Assembly: GCA_963834825.1 (NCBI GenBank) | Contig: CAWICZ010000014.1 | Coordinates: 558,001 to 622,000, forward strand | DNA from: JACDAN01 sp963834825 | GTDB taxonomy: Bacteria > Actinomycetota > Thermoleophilia > Gaiellales > Gaiellaceae | Direction of reading: 5' to 3' | DNA length: 64,000 bases | In this document: one piece after another, positions 1 to 8,065 of the stretch | How the letters are laid out: the number at the start of each line of letters is the position of its first letter | How positions within the stretch are numbered: position 1 is the first letter of the stretch | The notes under the pieces: generated by a model | Seen by the model: the letters and a program-made list of their open reading frames with translations, nothing else | The model's database searches: none | What the model was told of the DNA's origin: nothing | Translations under genes and position numbers: made by a program

Positions 1-1
1 C

Positions 2-508
2 GGCATGGGCTGCTTCTGGGGCGCGGAGCGGATCTTTTGGCAGGCACCTGGCGTGTACACGACGGCGGTGGGCTACGCCGGCGGGTTTACACCGAACGCG
101 ACGTACGAAGAGGCGTGCAGTGGCCGAACCGGGCACGCCGAGGTCGTGCTCGTCGTCTTCGATCCTGAGAAGACGAGCTACGAGGAGCTGCTTCGCCTGT
201 TCTGGGAAAACCACGACCCGACCCAGGGCATGCGCCAGGGCAACGACGCGGGCACGCAGTACCGCTCGACGATCTACTGGGAGAACGAGGCGCAGCGCGA
301 AGCGGCCGAGCGCTCGCGGGAGGTGTTCCAACGCGAGCTGACCGCCGAGGGCTACGGGCAGATCACGACCGAGATCGCCCAGGCGGGCCCGTTCTACTAC
401 GCCGAGCCGTACCACCAGCAGTACCTCGCGAAGAACCCGAACGGCTACTGCGGGCTCGGCGGCACGGGCGTCAGCTGCCCCGTCGGCCTCGCGACCTCGC
501 AGACCTGA
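2..508 (+). CDS. msrA: Peptide-methionine (S)-S-oxide reductase MsrA, 5' end outside window
   Basis: Reduces methionine-S-sulfoxide in proteins or free methionine in the cytoplasm, an oxidative-damage repair step. The family motif GCFWG, with the catalytic cysteine, opens the visible protein, followed by the AVGYAGG and GHAEVV motifs and the FFxxHDPT-type block (FWENHDPTQ). About 169 residues are seen. The reading frame is open to the first bases, so the true start lies upstream and only a few N-terminal residues are missing. The C-terminus carries two further cysteines (GYCGLGG, SCP) that could act as resolving residues. The gene ends 23 nt before tRNA-fMet, from which it is probably transcribed separately. 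Confidence 0.95.
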   Translation, partial: GMGCFWGAERIFWQAPGVYTTAVGYAGGFTPNATYEEACSGRTGHAEVVLVVFDPEKTSYEELLRLFWENHDPTQGMRQGNDAGTQYRSTIYWENEAQREAAERSREVFQRELTAEGYGQITTEIAQAGPFYYAEPYHQQYLAKNPNGYCGLGGTGVSCPVGLATSQT

Positions 509-514
509 CCGCGC

Positions 515-520
515 TACAAT
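515..520 (+). promoter_or_regulatory. -10 box (TACAAT) of the tRNA-fMet promoter
   Basis: TACAAT lies 11 nt before the first tRNA base, the right place for a sigma-70 -10 element with a short 5' leader. No convincing -35 hexamer is visible 16-18 nt upstream, within the end of msrA. Confidence 0.55.
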
Positions 521-531
521 GCGCCCCACGC

Positions 532-605
532 CGCGGGGTGGAGCAGTCAGGTAGCTCGCCGGGCTCATAACCCGGAGGTCGCAGGTTCAAATCCTGCCCC
601 CGCTA
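532..605 (+). tRNA. Initiator tRNA-fMet (CAT anticodon)
   Basis: A complete cloverleaf can be drawn by eye: acceptor strand CGCGGGG pairs with CCCCGCT, the D-arm contains GGAGCAG...GCTC, the anticodon stem ends in three G:C pairs around loop CTCATAA, and the T-arm is GCAGG-TTCAAAT-CCTGC. The three consecutive G:C pairs and the unpaired first acceptor position (C1 opposite T72) are hallmarks of initiator tRNA. The CCA end is not encoded. A strong terminator follows five bases later. Confidence 0.96.
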
Positions 606-609
606 CTCG

Positions 610-636
610 AAAAGGCCCGTTCTGCGGGCCTTTTCT
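610..636 (+). terminator. Rho-independent terminator after tRNA-fMet
   Basis: Stem AAAAGGCCCG / CGGGCCTTTT with a 5-nt loop, followed by T-rich sequence. The A-run before and T-run after the stem would allow it to work in both directions. Confidence 0.9.
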
Positions 637-638
637 GT

Positions 639-720
639 GCGGCGACGCCGCTGCATAGCCAAGCAGGCCGAGCACGTAGGCCCGCTTGTGCCCGATCAGG
701 TCGGCGATCCCATGACTGGC
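639..720 (-). pseudogene. Possible remnant of an MFS transporter
   Basis: Minus-strand translation gives GIADLIGHKRAYVLGLLGYA, close to the loop 2-3 motif of DHA2-type MFS transporters (G-x-L-x-D-x-x-G-x-[KR]-[KR]). Nothing on either side continues the protein, so this looks like a decayed fragment of about 25 codons. Chance similarity cannot be excluded. The rest of 640-825 holds only one small hairpin (744-772). Confidence 0.3.
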
Positions 721-743
721 TTAGCGTCGCGGGCGCCGAGCGG

Positions 744-772
744 GGTGCAACCCTCAATGGAGGGGCTGCACC
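744..772. repeat. Small inverted repeat (hairpin)
   Basis: GGTGCA pairs with TGCACC and CCCTC with GAGGG inside it, leaving loop AATG. There is no T-run. It may be the terminator of the decayed gene next to it, or a chance fold. Confidence 0.35.
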
Positions 773-825
773 GCTTCGCGGGTCAGGGTGGGCGAAGACG
801 CACCTGCACGCCTAGCGGTAGCAGA

Positions 826-855
826 GCGGGAAGGCCGGCGCCCCGGCCTTCCCGC
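826..855 (-). terminator. Terminator hairpin of the PhoX-like gene
   Basis: A perfect 13-bp stem (GCGGGAAGGCCGG / CCGGCCTTCCCGC) with a CGCC loop lies 15 nt beyond the stop codon of the minus-strand gene. There is no U-tract, which is common in very GC-rich genomes. Confidence 0.7.
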
Positions 856-869
856 TGCGTGTGGGCCGG

Positions 870-2468
870 CTAATCGCTGATCGTGTAGACGTCGTCGAAG
901 TCGCGCACATACATGGCCATCAGCTGGCCGTGTTCGACGAGGGCCGGGTCCGGATTGGCCTTGTGCACCTGGGCGTCGAGCAGGAACCAGCCGCGACCAA
1001 GGACCTCTTTGGCGTCGATGATGCCGCTCGACTCCTCGTCGATCGTGATCGCCGCGTCGGTGCCGCCCGGTGTGACCGGCCGGAACAGCGCCGCGTCGAA
1101 TTGCGCAACGACGCCCCGGTCGCCGGTGTCGATGTCGTAGGCGATGATCCGCGCGAGGTGCACGTTGTTGCCGGGATCCTCCTGAATGAGAAGGTTGCCC
1201 CGACTGTCGATGTCGATGTTGTCCGGCTTGTTCAGGAACGGTGCCTCTGAGCCGTCAAGCATCAGCGTCAGTGTCCCGCCGAGCCACGGCTGCTCGATGT
1301 CCTCGAAGGTCATCTTCCAGAGGCCGCCCCCGTCGCGCCCGGTGAGGCCGGTGGGCACGTCGGCGCCCTTCCCGCCCTCGGTCGTCACGAACCAGAAGTC
1401 GTCGGGGTTGCGAGGATCCCAGGCACCATCCTCGATCCGGTTCAACGTCAGGCCGTCGGCCGAGGCCTCGATGTTCTGCCGGTTCCCCGACGCGTCCCAG
1501 TCGATCTCGGCGAGGTCGAACCGAGCAGGTGTGCCCTTGCCGAACTTCGTCCGGAACTCGGCATCGGTGCTCACTGTCTCGTCGATCAAGTCGGGAACGA
1601 AGTCGACGCCGTTCGTGAGCCCGGCCTTGTCGAAGGCGTTGCCGCTGCGCTGCTTGAAGCCGTAGTAGATCCACGGCTGTCCGAAGGCGGCGTCTTCCTG
1701 GCCGACGACCAGGGTGACATCGCTCCGATTCTGCGCGAGCAGCGTGTTCTCCCAGGAGAAGAGACCGAGGCGCTGCAGTTGCTGTGCATGACCATCCTCG
1801 GTGACGCCGAATGAACGGCCTTCGTTACCGATCTCCTCGTTGCCGAAGTAGATCCGGCCCTTGTAGCCGCGCTTCGTGTCCTTGTTGTACAGCTGCCCAT
1901 CGTCCGTCAGGCTGCTCGAGCACCAACGACCGAACGGTGCGAGCTGAGCGGGGAAGACGTCTCCGGCCAACCTCGGGTTCGCACCCCCGGCCGACGGCGT
2001 CGGCCGATAGGTCTGGCTGACGTAGTCCCAGTACGTCGTGCCCGGCTGGACGAAGTCGGAGCCCTCCTCGACCTCGAACGACCGCTTGTCGATCTCGAGC
2101 TTGGAGACGAACGCGCCCGCCTGGCCGTGGGCCCGAACGACTCCGGTATTGAACGTGAGCTCGTGGTTCATGTAGACGAGGAAGTCGTTCCCACGCTCGG
2201 AGCGGGCTCCGAGCCCGTCCGGAATCCCCACCATCTCGAACCCGTTGCTCGCGGCCTTCGCGTCGCTGACGGTGAGCAGCGACTTGACGTGGACGCCGTC
2301 GGCCGCCGGAAGCACGTAGGGGTCGGTTGCCGAATTCGGCCCCCGGCTCGCTCCCGTGCGTGGGCTCGAGTCTGCTCCGGCAGAGACGGCGGAAACGAGG
2401 ACGATCGCGGCAAGACCCAAACCTCCGGCCGCAAGCGTCCGCAATCGACGTCGGCGAGTGCGTATCAA
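870..2468 (-). CDS. Secreted PhoX / DUF839-like phosphatase-family protein
   Basis: Resembles the PhoX/DUF839 beta-propeller family of exported, metal-dependent phosphatases. The motifs MNHEL, EDGAWDP and KPDNID are typical. A twin-arginine-like segment (RTRRRRLRTLAAGGLG) is followed by a hydrophobic stretch and an Ala-x-Ala-like region, so export (probably Tat) is likely. I place the start at TTG 2468 because a perfect AGGAGG lies 6 nt upstream; a longer reading to 2531 would bury that ribosome site in coding sequence. Mature length of about 500 residues fits the family. Substrate is not predictable from sequence alone. A strong hairpin ends the transcript. Confidence 0.75.
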   Translation of the reverse strand: MIRTRRRRLRTLAAGGLGLAAIVLVSAVSAGADSSPRTGASRGPNSATDPYVLPAADGVHVKSLLTVSDAKAASNGFEMVGIPDGLGARSERGNDFLVYMNHELTFNTGVVRAHGQAGAFVSKLEIDKRSFEVEEGSDFVQPGTTYWDYVSQTYRPTPSAGGANPRLAGDVFPAQLAPFGRWCSSSLTDDGQLYNKDTKRGYKGRIYFGNEEIGNEGRSFGVTEDGHAQQLQRLGLFSWENTLLAQNRSDVTLVVGQEDAAFGQPWIYYGFKQRSGNAFDKAGLTNGVDFVPDLIDETVSTDAEFRTKFGKGTPARFDLAEIDWDASGNRQNIEASADGLTLNRIEDGAWDPRNPDDFWFVTTEGGKGADVPTGLTGRDGGGLWKMTFEDIEQPWLGGTLTLMLDGSEAPFLNKPDNIDIDSRGNLLIQEDPGNNVHLARIIAYDIDTGDRGVVAQFDAALFRPVTPGGTDAAITIDEESSGIIDAKEVLGRGWFLLDAQVHKANPDPALVEHGQLMAMYVRDFDDVYTISD

Positions 2469-2629
2469 GTAGGACCTCCTGATCGAGCCGCGCCTGGCTC
2501 GCGGCGCGGCGGGCCGCAGGCATTGCAACACCGTCCCGACGACCCGTGGGTTGCGGTCCGGGGAGTAAGTGGTATTCAGCTGGTTAGTCGGGCTCGGTCG
2601 CCGTCTGCCAGAGCCGGGCGCGATCTGGC

Positions 2630-2775
2630 CTACATCTTCGTTTGCCTGGACAGCGTCGCGCCGGGGATCGCGTTCCCGTCGCCGTGGTCGAAGTTCGTCC
2701 AGTCGATCGTGCCGTCTGCTTCGTTCGGCCGCCGAGCGAGAGTTCGCCGACGCCGAACAACACCAGGTTGCCGCG
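2630..2775 (-). pseudogene. Possible decayed coding fragment, no recognised family
   Basis: Two adjoining minus-strand frames read as protein-like sequence: LVLFGVGELSLGG, then, one frame over, ADGTIDWTNFDHGDGNAIPG and a stop at 2630-2632. Joining them needs a single frameshift. The stretch has no start codon or ribosome site of its own. I read it as the tail of a broken gene. The rest of the 2469-2852 gap shows nothing else. Confidence 0.28.
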
Positions 2776-2852
2776 AAGACGCCCGCATGGGCCAGGCTGT
2801 TCGTCGACCCCAGATCCGTCTTCCGTAGTGCTCTACTGCATTTGGTCAGTCG

Positions 2853-4784
2853 CTACTGCATGGACGGGCGCTCGCACATAGACGCTGCTCGAGGCTGCGC
2901 GTACCCGATCCCGCGGAGCGCGTTTCCCATCTCGTCGAGAGTCGCCGGATCGTCGATCGTGGCCGGCGTGGTGTACTCATCGCCGTCCGCGATTCGGCGC
3001 ATCGTTCCCCGCAGGATCTTCCCGGAGCGGGTCTTGGGCAGGCGCTCGACGACGACTGCAGTCTTGAACGACGCGACAGGACCGATGCGCTCCCGAACCA
3101 GCTGGACGACCTCCGCCACGATCTCGCTCGATGCGCGCTCCACGCCTGACTTCAGGACGAGGAAACCGACCGGCAGTTGCCCTTTCAGCTCGTCCGCCAC
3201 CCCGATCACGGCGGTCTCCGCCACATCCTGGTGCGCTGCGAGCACCTCCTCGATTGCGCCGGTCGACAGGCGATGGCCGGCGACGTTGATGATGTCGTCG
3301 GTCCGGGACATCACGAAGAGGTAGCCGTTCTCATCGAGATAGCCGGCGTCGGCGGTCTGGTAGTAGCCGGGGAAGGCCGAGAGGTAGACCTCGCGGAAGC
3401 GCCCGTCCGCGTTCCAGAGGGTCGGAGAGGAGCCGGGCGGCATCGGCAACTTCACCACGAGCGCGCCGATCTCTCCGCTCGGAAGCTCCTCGCCGTCACC
3501 GTCCACGACGCGCACGTCCCAACCCGGCACGGCGCGAGTCGGCGAGCCTGGAACGACCGGCAGTCGCTCGATGCCGAGGCAGTTGGCGGCGATCGGCCAG
3601 CCGGTCTCGGTCTGCCACCAGTGGTCGATCACCGGTACCCCGAGCTTCTCTTGTGCCCAGCCGAGCGTCTCCGGGTCGCAGCGCTCGCCTGCGAGGAAGA
3701 GCGCGCGGAACCTCGTCAGGTCGTAGCGGCCGATGTGGCTGCCCTCCGGGTCCTGCTGCCTGATCGCGCGGAAGGCGGTCGGCGCGGTGAAGAGGGTGCA
3801 GACGCCGTGGTCGGAGATCACCCGCCAGAAGGCGCCCGCGTCGGGCGTGCCGACCGGTTTCCCCTCGTAGAGGACCGTCGTGCAGCCGTGAAGGAGCGGC
3901 GCGTAGACGATGTAGGAGTGCCCCACCACCCAACCGACGTCCGAGGCGGCCCAGTACACCTCACCCGGCTCGACGTCGTAGATCCGCTTCATCGTCCAGG
4001 CGAGCGCGACGGCGTGCCCGCCGTTGTCGCGCACGATCCCCTTCGGCTGCCCGGTTGTCCCCGAGGTGTAGAGGATGTAGAGGGGATCAGTGGCATCGAC
4101 CGGGACGCAGGCCGCCGGCTCGGCTCTCGAGACGGCCTCCGACCACTCGAGGTCTCGGCCGGGATCGAGCTCGGCTTCGAGCATCGATCGCTGGAGGATG
4201 ATGCAGCGGTGCGGCTTCGAATCGACCATCCCGATCGCTCCATCGAGCAGCGGCTTGTAGTGGACAAGCCCGGTCGGCTCGATCCCGCAGGAAGCCGAGA
4301 CGATGACCTTCGGCTTCGCGTCCTCGATTCGGCTCGCGAGCTCGTGCGCGGCAAAACCGCCGAACACGACCGAGTGGACCGCCCCGATCCGTGCGCAGGC
4401 GAGCATTGCGATCACGGCCTCGGGCACCATCGGCATGTAGACGAGCACGCGGTCGCCGCGCCCGACGCCCTCGGCCGCGAGTGCGCCCGCAAAGCGCGCA
4501 ACCGCGTCGCGCAGTTCTCGGTAGGTGAAGGTTGCCGTGGTCGCCGTCACGGGCGAGTCGTAGATCAGGGCAAGCTGATCGGCTCGGCCTCCCTCGACAT
4601 GGCGGTCGAGAGCGTTGTGGCACGTGTTCAGGCGCCCACCGGTAAACCACCGGTAGAAGGGCGCCCGGGACTCGTCGAGCACTCGCTCCCAGGGCTCGTC
4701 CCAATCGAGCTCGGCGGCGGCCTCGGCCCAGAACGTCTCCGGATCGTCCAACGAGTGCCGGTACATCTCGTCGAAGCGGCCCAT
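2853..4784 (-). CDS. Propionyl-CoA synthetase-like (PrpE/ACSS3-type) acyl-CoA ligase
   Basis: Activates a short-chain acid, most likely propionate, to its CoA thioester through an acyl-AMP intermediate. Visible motifs: the acetyl-CoA synthetase N-terminal block (FWAEAA), P-loop YTSGTTGQPKG, WWQTETGWPI, YQTADAGYLDENGY and the catalytic lysine region RSGKILRGTMR. The W-Q-T-E-T-G-W-P-I sequence and about 640-residue length fit PrpE better than Acs. ATG 4784 is preferred over TTG 4823, since the latter would leave only 14 bp to the divergent gene at 4838; neither has a clear ribosome site. It would feed propionyl-CoA to the methylmalonyl-CoA mutase pathway encoded at 35-40 kb. Confidence 0.85.
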   Translation of the reverse strand: MGRFDEMYRHSLDDPETFWAEAAAELDWDEPWERVLDESRAPFYRWFTGGRLNTCHNALDRHVEGGRADQLALIYDSPVTATTATFTYRELRDAVARFAGALAAEGVGRGDRVLVYMPMVPEAVIAMLACARIGAVHSVVFGGFAAHELASRIEDAKPKVIVSASCGIEPTGLVHYKPLLDGAIGMVDSKPHRCIILQRSMLEAELDPGRDLEWSEAVSRAEPAACVPVDATDPLYILYTSGTTGQPKGIVRDNGGHAVALAWTMKRIYDVEPGEVYWAASDVGWVVGHSYIVYAPLLHGCTTVLYEGKPVGTPDAGAFWRVISDHGVCTLFTAPTAFRAIRQQDPEGSHIGRYDLTRFRALFLAGERCDPETLGWAQEKLGVPVIDHWWQTETGWPIAANCLGIERLPVVPGSPTRAVPGWDVRVVDGDGEELPSGEIGALVVKLPMPPGSSPTLWNADGRFREVYLSAFPGYYQTADAGYLDENGYLFVMSRTDDIINVAGHRLSTGAIEEVLAAHQDVAETAVIGVADELKGQLPVGFLVLKSGVERASSEIVAEVVQLVRERIGPVASFKTAVVVERLPKTRSGKILRGTMRRIADGDEYTTPATIDDPATLDEMGNALRGIGYAQPRAASMCERPSMQ

Positions 4785-4837
4785 GGCCAGATCGAAGCTA
4801 ACGGCGAGCTCGCGTGCGGTCAACGCGGGAAACGACG

Positions 4838-5464
4838 ATGAGCGCCGAGTTCGTTCTCGACACGCCGGTCGTGCGGGCGTTCGTGGCCGGCGCCCAGTCG
4901 ACGATCGGCGGCGCGTCGTCGCCCGACGAGGCCTGCGAAGCGATCAAGCCCCGGTTCGCCGAACTGCTCGCCGACCCGGATTGGCTCCCGGCCGAGTACC
5001 GAGCCGCTGCCGAGGAAAGCGGGATGGGCGGCGGCATCGGCCAATGGCTCCTCTACCGCGCCGACGACGGATCGCTGTCGCTCTTCTCGCTCGTCGTGCC
5101 GGCTGGTTCGGAGACGCCGATCCACGACCACCTCGCCTGGGGTCTGGTCGGCCTCTACCGCGGCACGCAGGACGAGGAGATCTACGCACGCCGCCAAGGC
5201 TCGCTCGAGCTCGTCGAACGGCGCGCGCTCGAGGCGGGCGACTTCTACGTCCTGATCCCGCCGCGCGACGACATCCACCGGGTGCGGACGACGTCGACCG
5301 AGACGTCTGTCTCGATCCATCTGCTGACGAACGACACCGGCTGCGTCTGGCGGCACACTTACGACCCTGCGTCGGGCGAGCCAACGCCGTTCCGTTCCGG
5401 CTACGTCAACGTCGCCTGCGATGACGAGGCTGACAAAGGAGGAGTCGATGAGCGTCCAACGTGA
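4838..5464 (+). CDS. Cysteine dioxygenase type I-like cupin protein
   Basis: A cupin-fold thiol dioxygenase candidate that would oxidise cysteine or a related thiol at a mononuclear iron. The iron-ligand motif appears as PIHDH followed by a G-x-x-G-x-x-x-E-x-x-x-type strand (LVGLYRGTQDEEIY), with the third histidine in DDIHRV. Length of about 208 residues fits. Translation likely begins at ATG 4838; a longer upstream reading is less natural. The end overlaps the next gene by 17 nt, so the two are probably co-transcribed. The actual substrate is uncertain. Confidence 0.65.
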   Translation: MSAEFVLDTPVVRAFVAGAQSTIGGASSPDEACEAIKPRFAELLADPDWLPAEYRAAAEESGMGGGIGQWLLYRADDGSLSLFSLVVPAGSETPIHDHLAWGLVGLYRGTQDEEIYARRQGSLELVERRALEAGDFYVLIPPRDDIHRVRTTSTETSVSIHLLTNDTGCVWRHTYDPASGEPTPFRSGYVNVACDDEADKGGVDERPT

Positions 5465-5930
5465 AGGTGGTTGCGCCTGCGGAGAGGTTCGCTACCGGCT
5501 GACCTCCGATCCGCTCTTCATCCATTGCTGTCATTGCCTGAACTGCCAGCGGCAGACCGGGAGCGCCTTCGTGATCAACCTGCTGATCGAGGCCGACCGT
5601 GTGGAGCTGCTGGCGGGCGCGCCGCAGCCGGTCGACGTGCCTCGCGACGACGGCAGCGAGCAGCGGATCTTCCGCTGCCCGACCTGCCAGGTGGCGGTCT
5701 TCAGCGAGTACGGACGCCCCGAGGTGCGGTTCGTTCGCGGCGGAACGCTCGATCAGCCCTCTGGAGTCGTGCCCGACGTGCACATCTTCACCAAGTCCAA
5801 GGTGAGCTGGGTCACGCTGCCGGACTCGGCGCCGGCGTTCGAGGTCTACTACGACAGCAAGGCCTTGTGGCCCGGCGCCAGCCTCGAGCGGCTCAAGGCC
5901 GTCCTCGCGTCGGCGGGCGCCGGCGGCTGA
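5448..5930 (+). CDS. GFA / CENP-V family zinc protein
   Basis: Belongs to the glutathione-dependent formaldehyde-activating (GFA) fold family, whose members bind zinc through cysteine clusters; most bacterial members have unknown function. The protein shows GGCACGEVRY, then HCxxCxxxTGS-type (HCCHCLNCQRQTGSAF), then FRCPTCQ. ATG 5448 has a strong AAGGAGG 5 nt upstream, inside the end of the cupin gene. The co-oriented thiol dioxygenase suggests a shared role in small-thiol or aldehyde chemistry, which is inference. Confidence 0.8.
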   Translation: MSVQREGGCACGEVRYRLTSDPLFIHCCHCLNCQRQTGSAFVINLLIEADRVELLAGAPQPVDVPRDDGSEQRIFRCPTCQVAVFSEYGRPEVRFVRGGTLDQPSGVVPDVHIFTKSKVSWVTLPDSAPAFEVYYDSKALWPGASLERLKAVLASAGAGG

Positions 5931-5940
5931 CCCGACGACG

Positions 5941-6369
5941 CTACGACTCGGTCTGTGTCCCGCGTGCCTCGACGTCGCGGACGCGCTGAGCCAGCGCCTC
6001 GAGGAGCGACCACACCATCTCGGGGTGGCTCTCGACGAGCGGACGAAAGCTCCAGACGGGCAGTTGGTACCCGTGCACCTCGGTGTCCGCCGTGACGGTC
6101 GCGCTCCGCGCGGACTTGTCGATCAGCGCCATCTCCCCGAAGGAGTCGCCTGGGCCGAGCGTGCCTACCTCTTGGCCGCGGACGGTCACGGTCACCTGAC
6201 CCTTCTCAATGACGATGAACGTCTTACCGGCCGCGCCCTCTTCGGCGATCACCTCCCCAGCGGGGTAGGTCCGCTCCATGAACTCGTCGGCGAGCTGCTC
6301 GAGGAAGCGGTCGTCAGCCTCGGCGAAGAGCGGTACTCCGCGGATCAGGTCGAGGCTCGGTTCGGCCAC
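5941..6369 (-). CDS. Cyclic nucleotide-binding domain protein without HTH
   Basis: A stand-alone CRP/FNR-type cNMP-binding beta-roll of about 142 residues. The phosphate-binding cassette appears as SFGEMALIDKSARSATVTA. No DNA-binding helix-turn-helix follows, so it is not a classical CRP regulator and may be a ligand-sensing or partner-binding module. GTG 6369 is supported by a leaderless arrangement (TAGGAT then 6 nt). It converges on the GFA gene. Confidence 0.8.
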   Translation of the reverse strand: MAEPSLDLIRGVPLFAEADDRFLEQLADEFMERTYPAGEVIAEEGAAGKTFIVIEKGQVTVTVRGQEVGTLGPGDSFGEMALIDKSARSATVTADTEVHGYQLPVWSFRPLVESHPEMVWSLLEALAQRVRDVEARGTQTES

Positions 6370-6375
6370 GAGCTG

Positions 6376-6381
6376 ATCCTA
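6376..6381 (-). promoter_or_regulatory. -10 box TAGGAT for the cNMP-binding protein gene
   Basis: On the minus strand TAGGAT is followed by CAGCTC and the GTG start, matching the TANNNT-N6-start pattern repeated across this window and implying a leaderless mRNA. Confidence 0.5.
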
Positions 6382-6414
6382 GTGGGGCAGTAGACGGCAA
6401 CGTCGTGCTGCCCG

Positions 6415-8050
6415 TCACTCATCGACCCGGAGCGCTCTCGCGGTGCGTACGCGGAGGCGCCGCCGACGGAGGATCTCTCGGGCCGCGTTGAGGCCGGGGG
6501 TCCCCATCACGCCGCCCCCGGGGTGGGCTGCGGCGCCACACAGGTACAGGCCCCGGAGCGGCGTTCGGTAGCGCGCGTAGCCGGGCACCGGACGGAAGGC
6601 GAAGAGCTGACCGGGCGTCATCGCGCCCTGGAAGATGTTGCCGCCGGTGAGGTTGAAGACGCGCTCGAGGTCGAGGGGCGTCAGCACCTGGCGGTCCAGG
6701 ACCGCGCCCTTGAAGTTGGGCGCGTACTCGTCCAGCAGGTCGAAGCAGCGATCGGCGAACGCCTCGCGTTGGTCGTCCCAGGATCCGTCGCGAAGCTCGT
6801 AGGGGGCGTACTGCACGAACATCGACATGAGGTGACGACCGGGCGGCGCGACCGTCGGGTCGACGACGGAGGGAATCGTGCACTCCAGCACGGGCTGCTC
6901 CGAGGGGCGGCCGTACTTGGCGTCGTCGAACGCGCGCTCGATGTAGTCCTGGTCCGGACAGATGTGGATCGTGCCGCGGTGCTGGGGCCCCGGCTCCGTG
7001 CCCGGGAGCGCCCGGAAGCTCGGCAGCTCGGCCAATGCCACGTTGATCTTCAGCGAGGCGCTGGCGTAGCTGATCCGCTCGACGTCGGCCACGAACGCCT
7101 CGGGCAGCGCGCTCCGCTCGAGCAGGCGGAGAAACGTCACGTTGGCGTCGGCGTTGCTGGCCACGATGGGGGCGCTGTACTCGTCGCCGCTGCGTGAGCG
7201 CCACGCCGGCGGCTCGGCCGTCGCGTACGAGGATGCGGGCCACCTCGGCGTCGCAGCGGATGTCGGCACCGAGGTCGCGGGCGGCCGCCGCCAGCGCCTG
7301 CGTGAGCCCGCCCATGCCGCCGCGCACATACGCCCAAACGCCTCGTGCGCCGCCGGTCTCACCCATGACGTGGTGGAAGAGCACGTAGGCGGTGCCCGGC
7401 ATCGAGGGACTCGCCATCGCGCCGATGACCGCGTCGGTCGCCAGCGTCCCTTTCAGCTCCTCCGACTCGAACCAGCGGTCGAGGATCGGGCGCGCGGCAC
7501 CGGTGAGGATCTCCACCGCCTCGCCGGTCCCGTCCCCGAGCCTCCGGAAGGCGCGTCCGAGTGAGAACACCGTGCGGAGGTCGCCGAGCCGGGGCCGAAG
7601 CACATCGGGCGGCGCCATCGTCAATGTGGGCTCGACGACCGCCGCCACCCGCTCGAGCATCGCCTCGTAGTGCGGATAACGCTCGGCGTCGCGCGTGCTG
7701 AACTTGCCGATCTCCTTACGCGTCAGCTCGGCGTCGGGGCCCATCATCAGCGAGCGCCCGTCGGGGAACGGCGTGAACGACGACGGATCGCGGGGGAGTA
7801 CCTCGTAGCCGTATGCGGCCAGGTTCAGGTCGCGGACGATCTCCGTGTGGAAGAGGCTGTTGACGTAGGCAGCGGTTGAGACCTTGAAGCCGGGAAACGT
7901 CTCCTCGGTGACGCAGGCGCCCCCGACGATGTGGCGCCGCTCGAGGACCAACACGCGGAGCCCGGCGCGCGCGAGATAGCACGCGGTGACCAGCCCGTTG
8001 TGCCCGGCTCCGATGATGATCGCGTCGTAGCGTGAGGGGCTCACGGCCAT
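6415..8050 (-). pseudogene. CrtI/PYROXD2-like FAD-dependent oxidoreductase, split by a +1 frameshift
   Basis: FAD-dependent amine-oxidase-fold protein of the phytoene desaturase/PYROXD2 type. The first frame gives the Rossmann motif DAIIIGAGHNGLVTACYLARAG near the N-terminus and runs to residue ~285 (GRAAGVAL). The conserved continuation (RSGDEYSAPIVASNADANVTF through the C-terminal LYLCGAAAHPGGGVMGTPG motif) is in another frame. Removing one base at about 7195 joins both parts into a normal ~540-residue protein. Either the gene is newly broken or the sequence has an indel error. The start ATG follows GACAAT by 6 nt. Confidence 0.8.
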
Positions 8051-8056
8051 GCCGCC

Positions 8057-8062
8057 ATTGTC
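8057..8062 (-). promoter_or_regulatory. -10-like box GACAAT for the CrtI-like gene
   Basis: GACAAT on the minus strand, then GGCGGC and ATG 8050. It fits the leaderless N6 spacing, although it lies just past the stop codon of the upstream co-oriented gene. Confidence 0.4.
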
Positions 8063-8065
8063 CCC

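Noticed and set aside
3177..4841. A 554-codon open frame on the plus strand opposite the propionyl-CoA-synthetase-like gene
   Set aside because: It is an antisense shadow created by G/C-ending codons; its translation is rich in Arg, His and Asp with no domain, and the minus-strand protein is clearly real. The same applies to other long shadows such as those opposite the fusion gene at 53-55 kb and opposite atpA.
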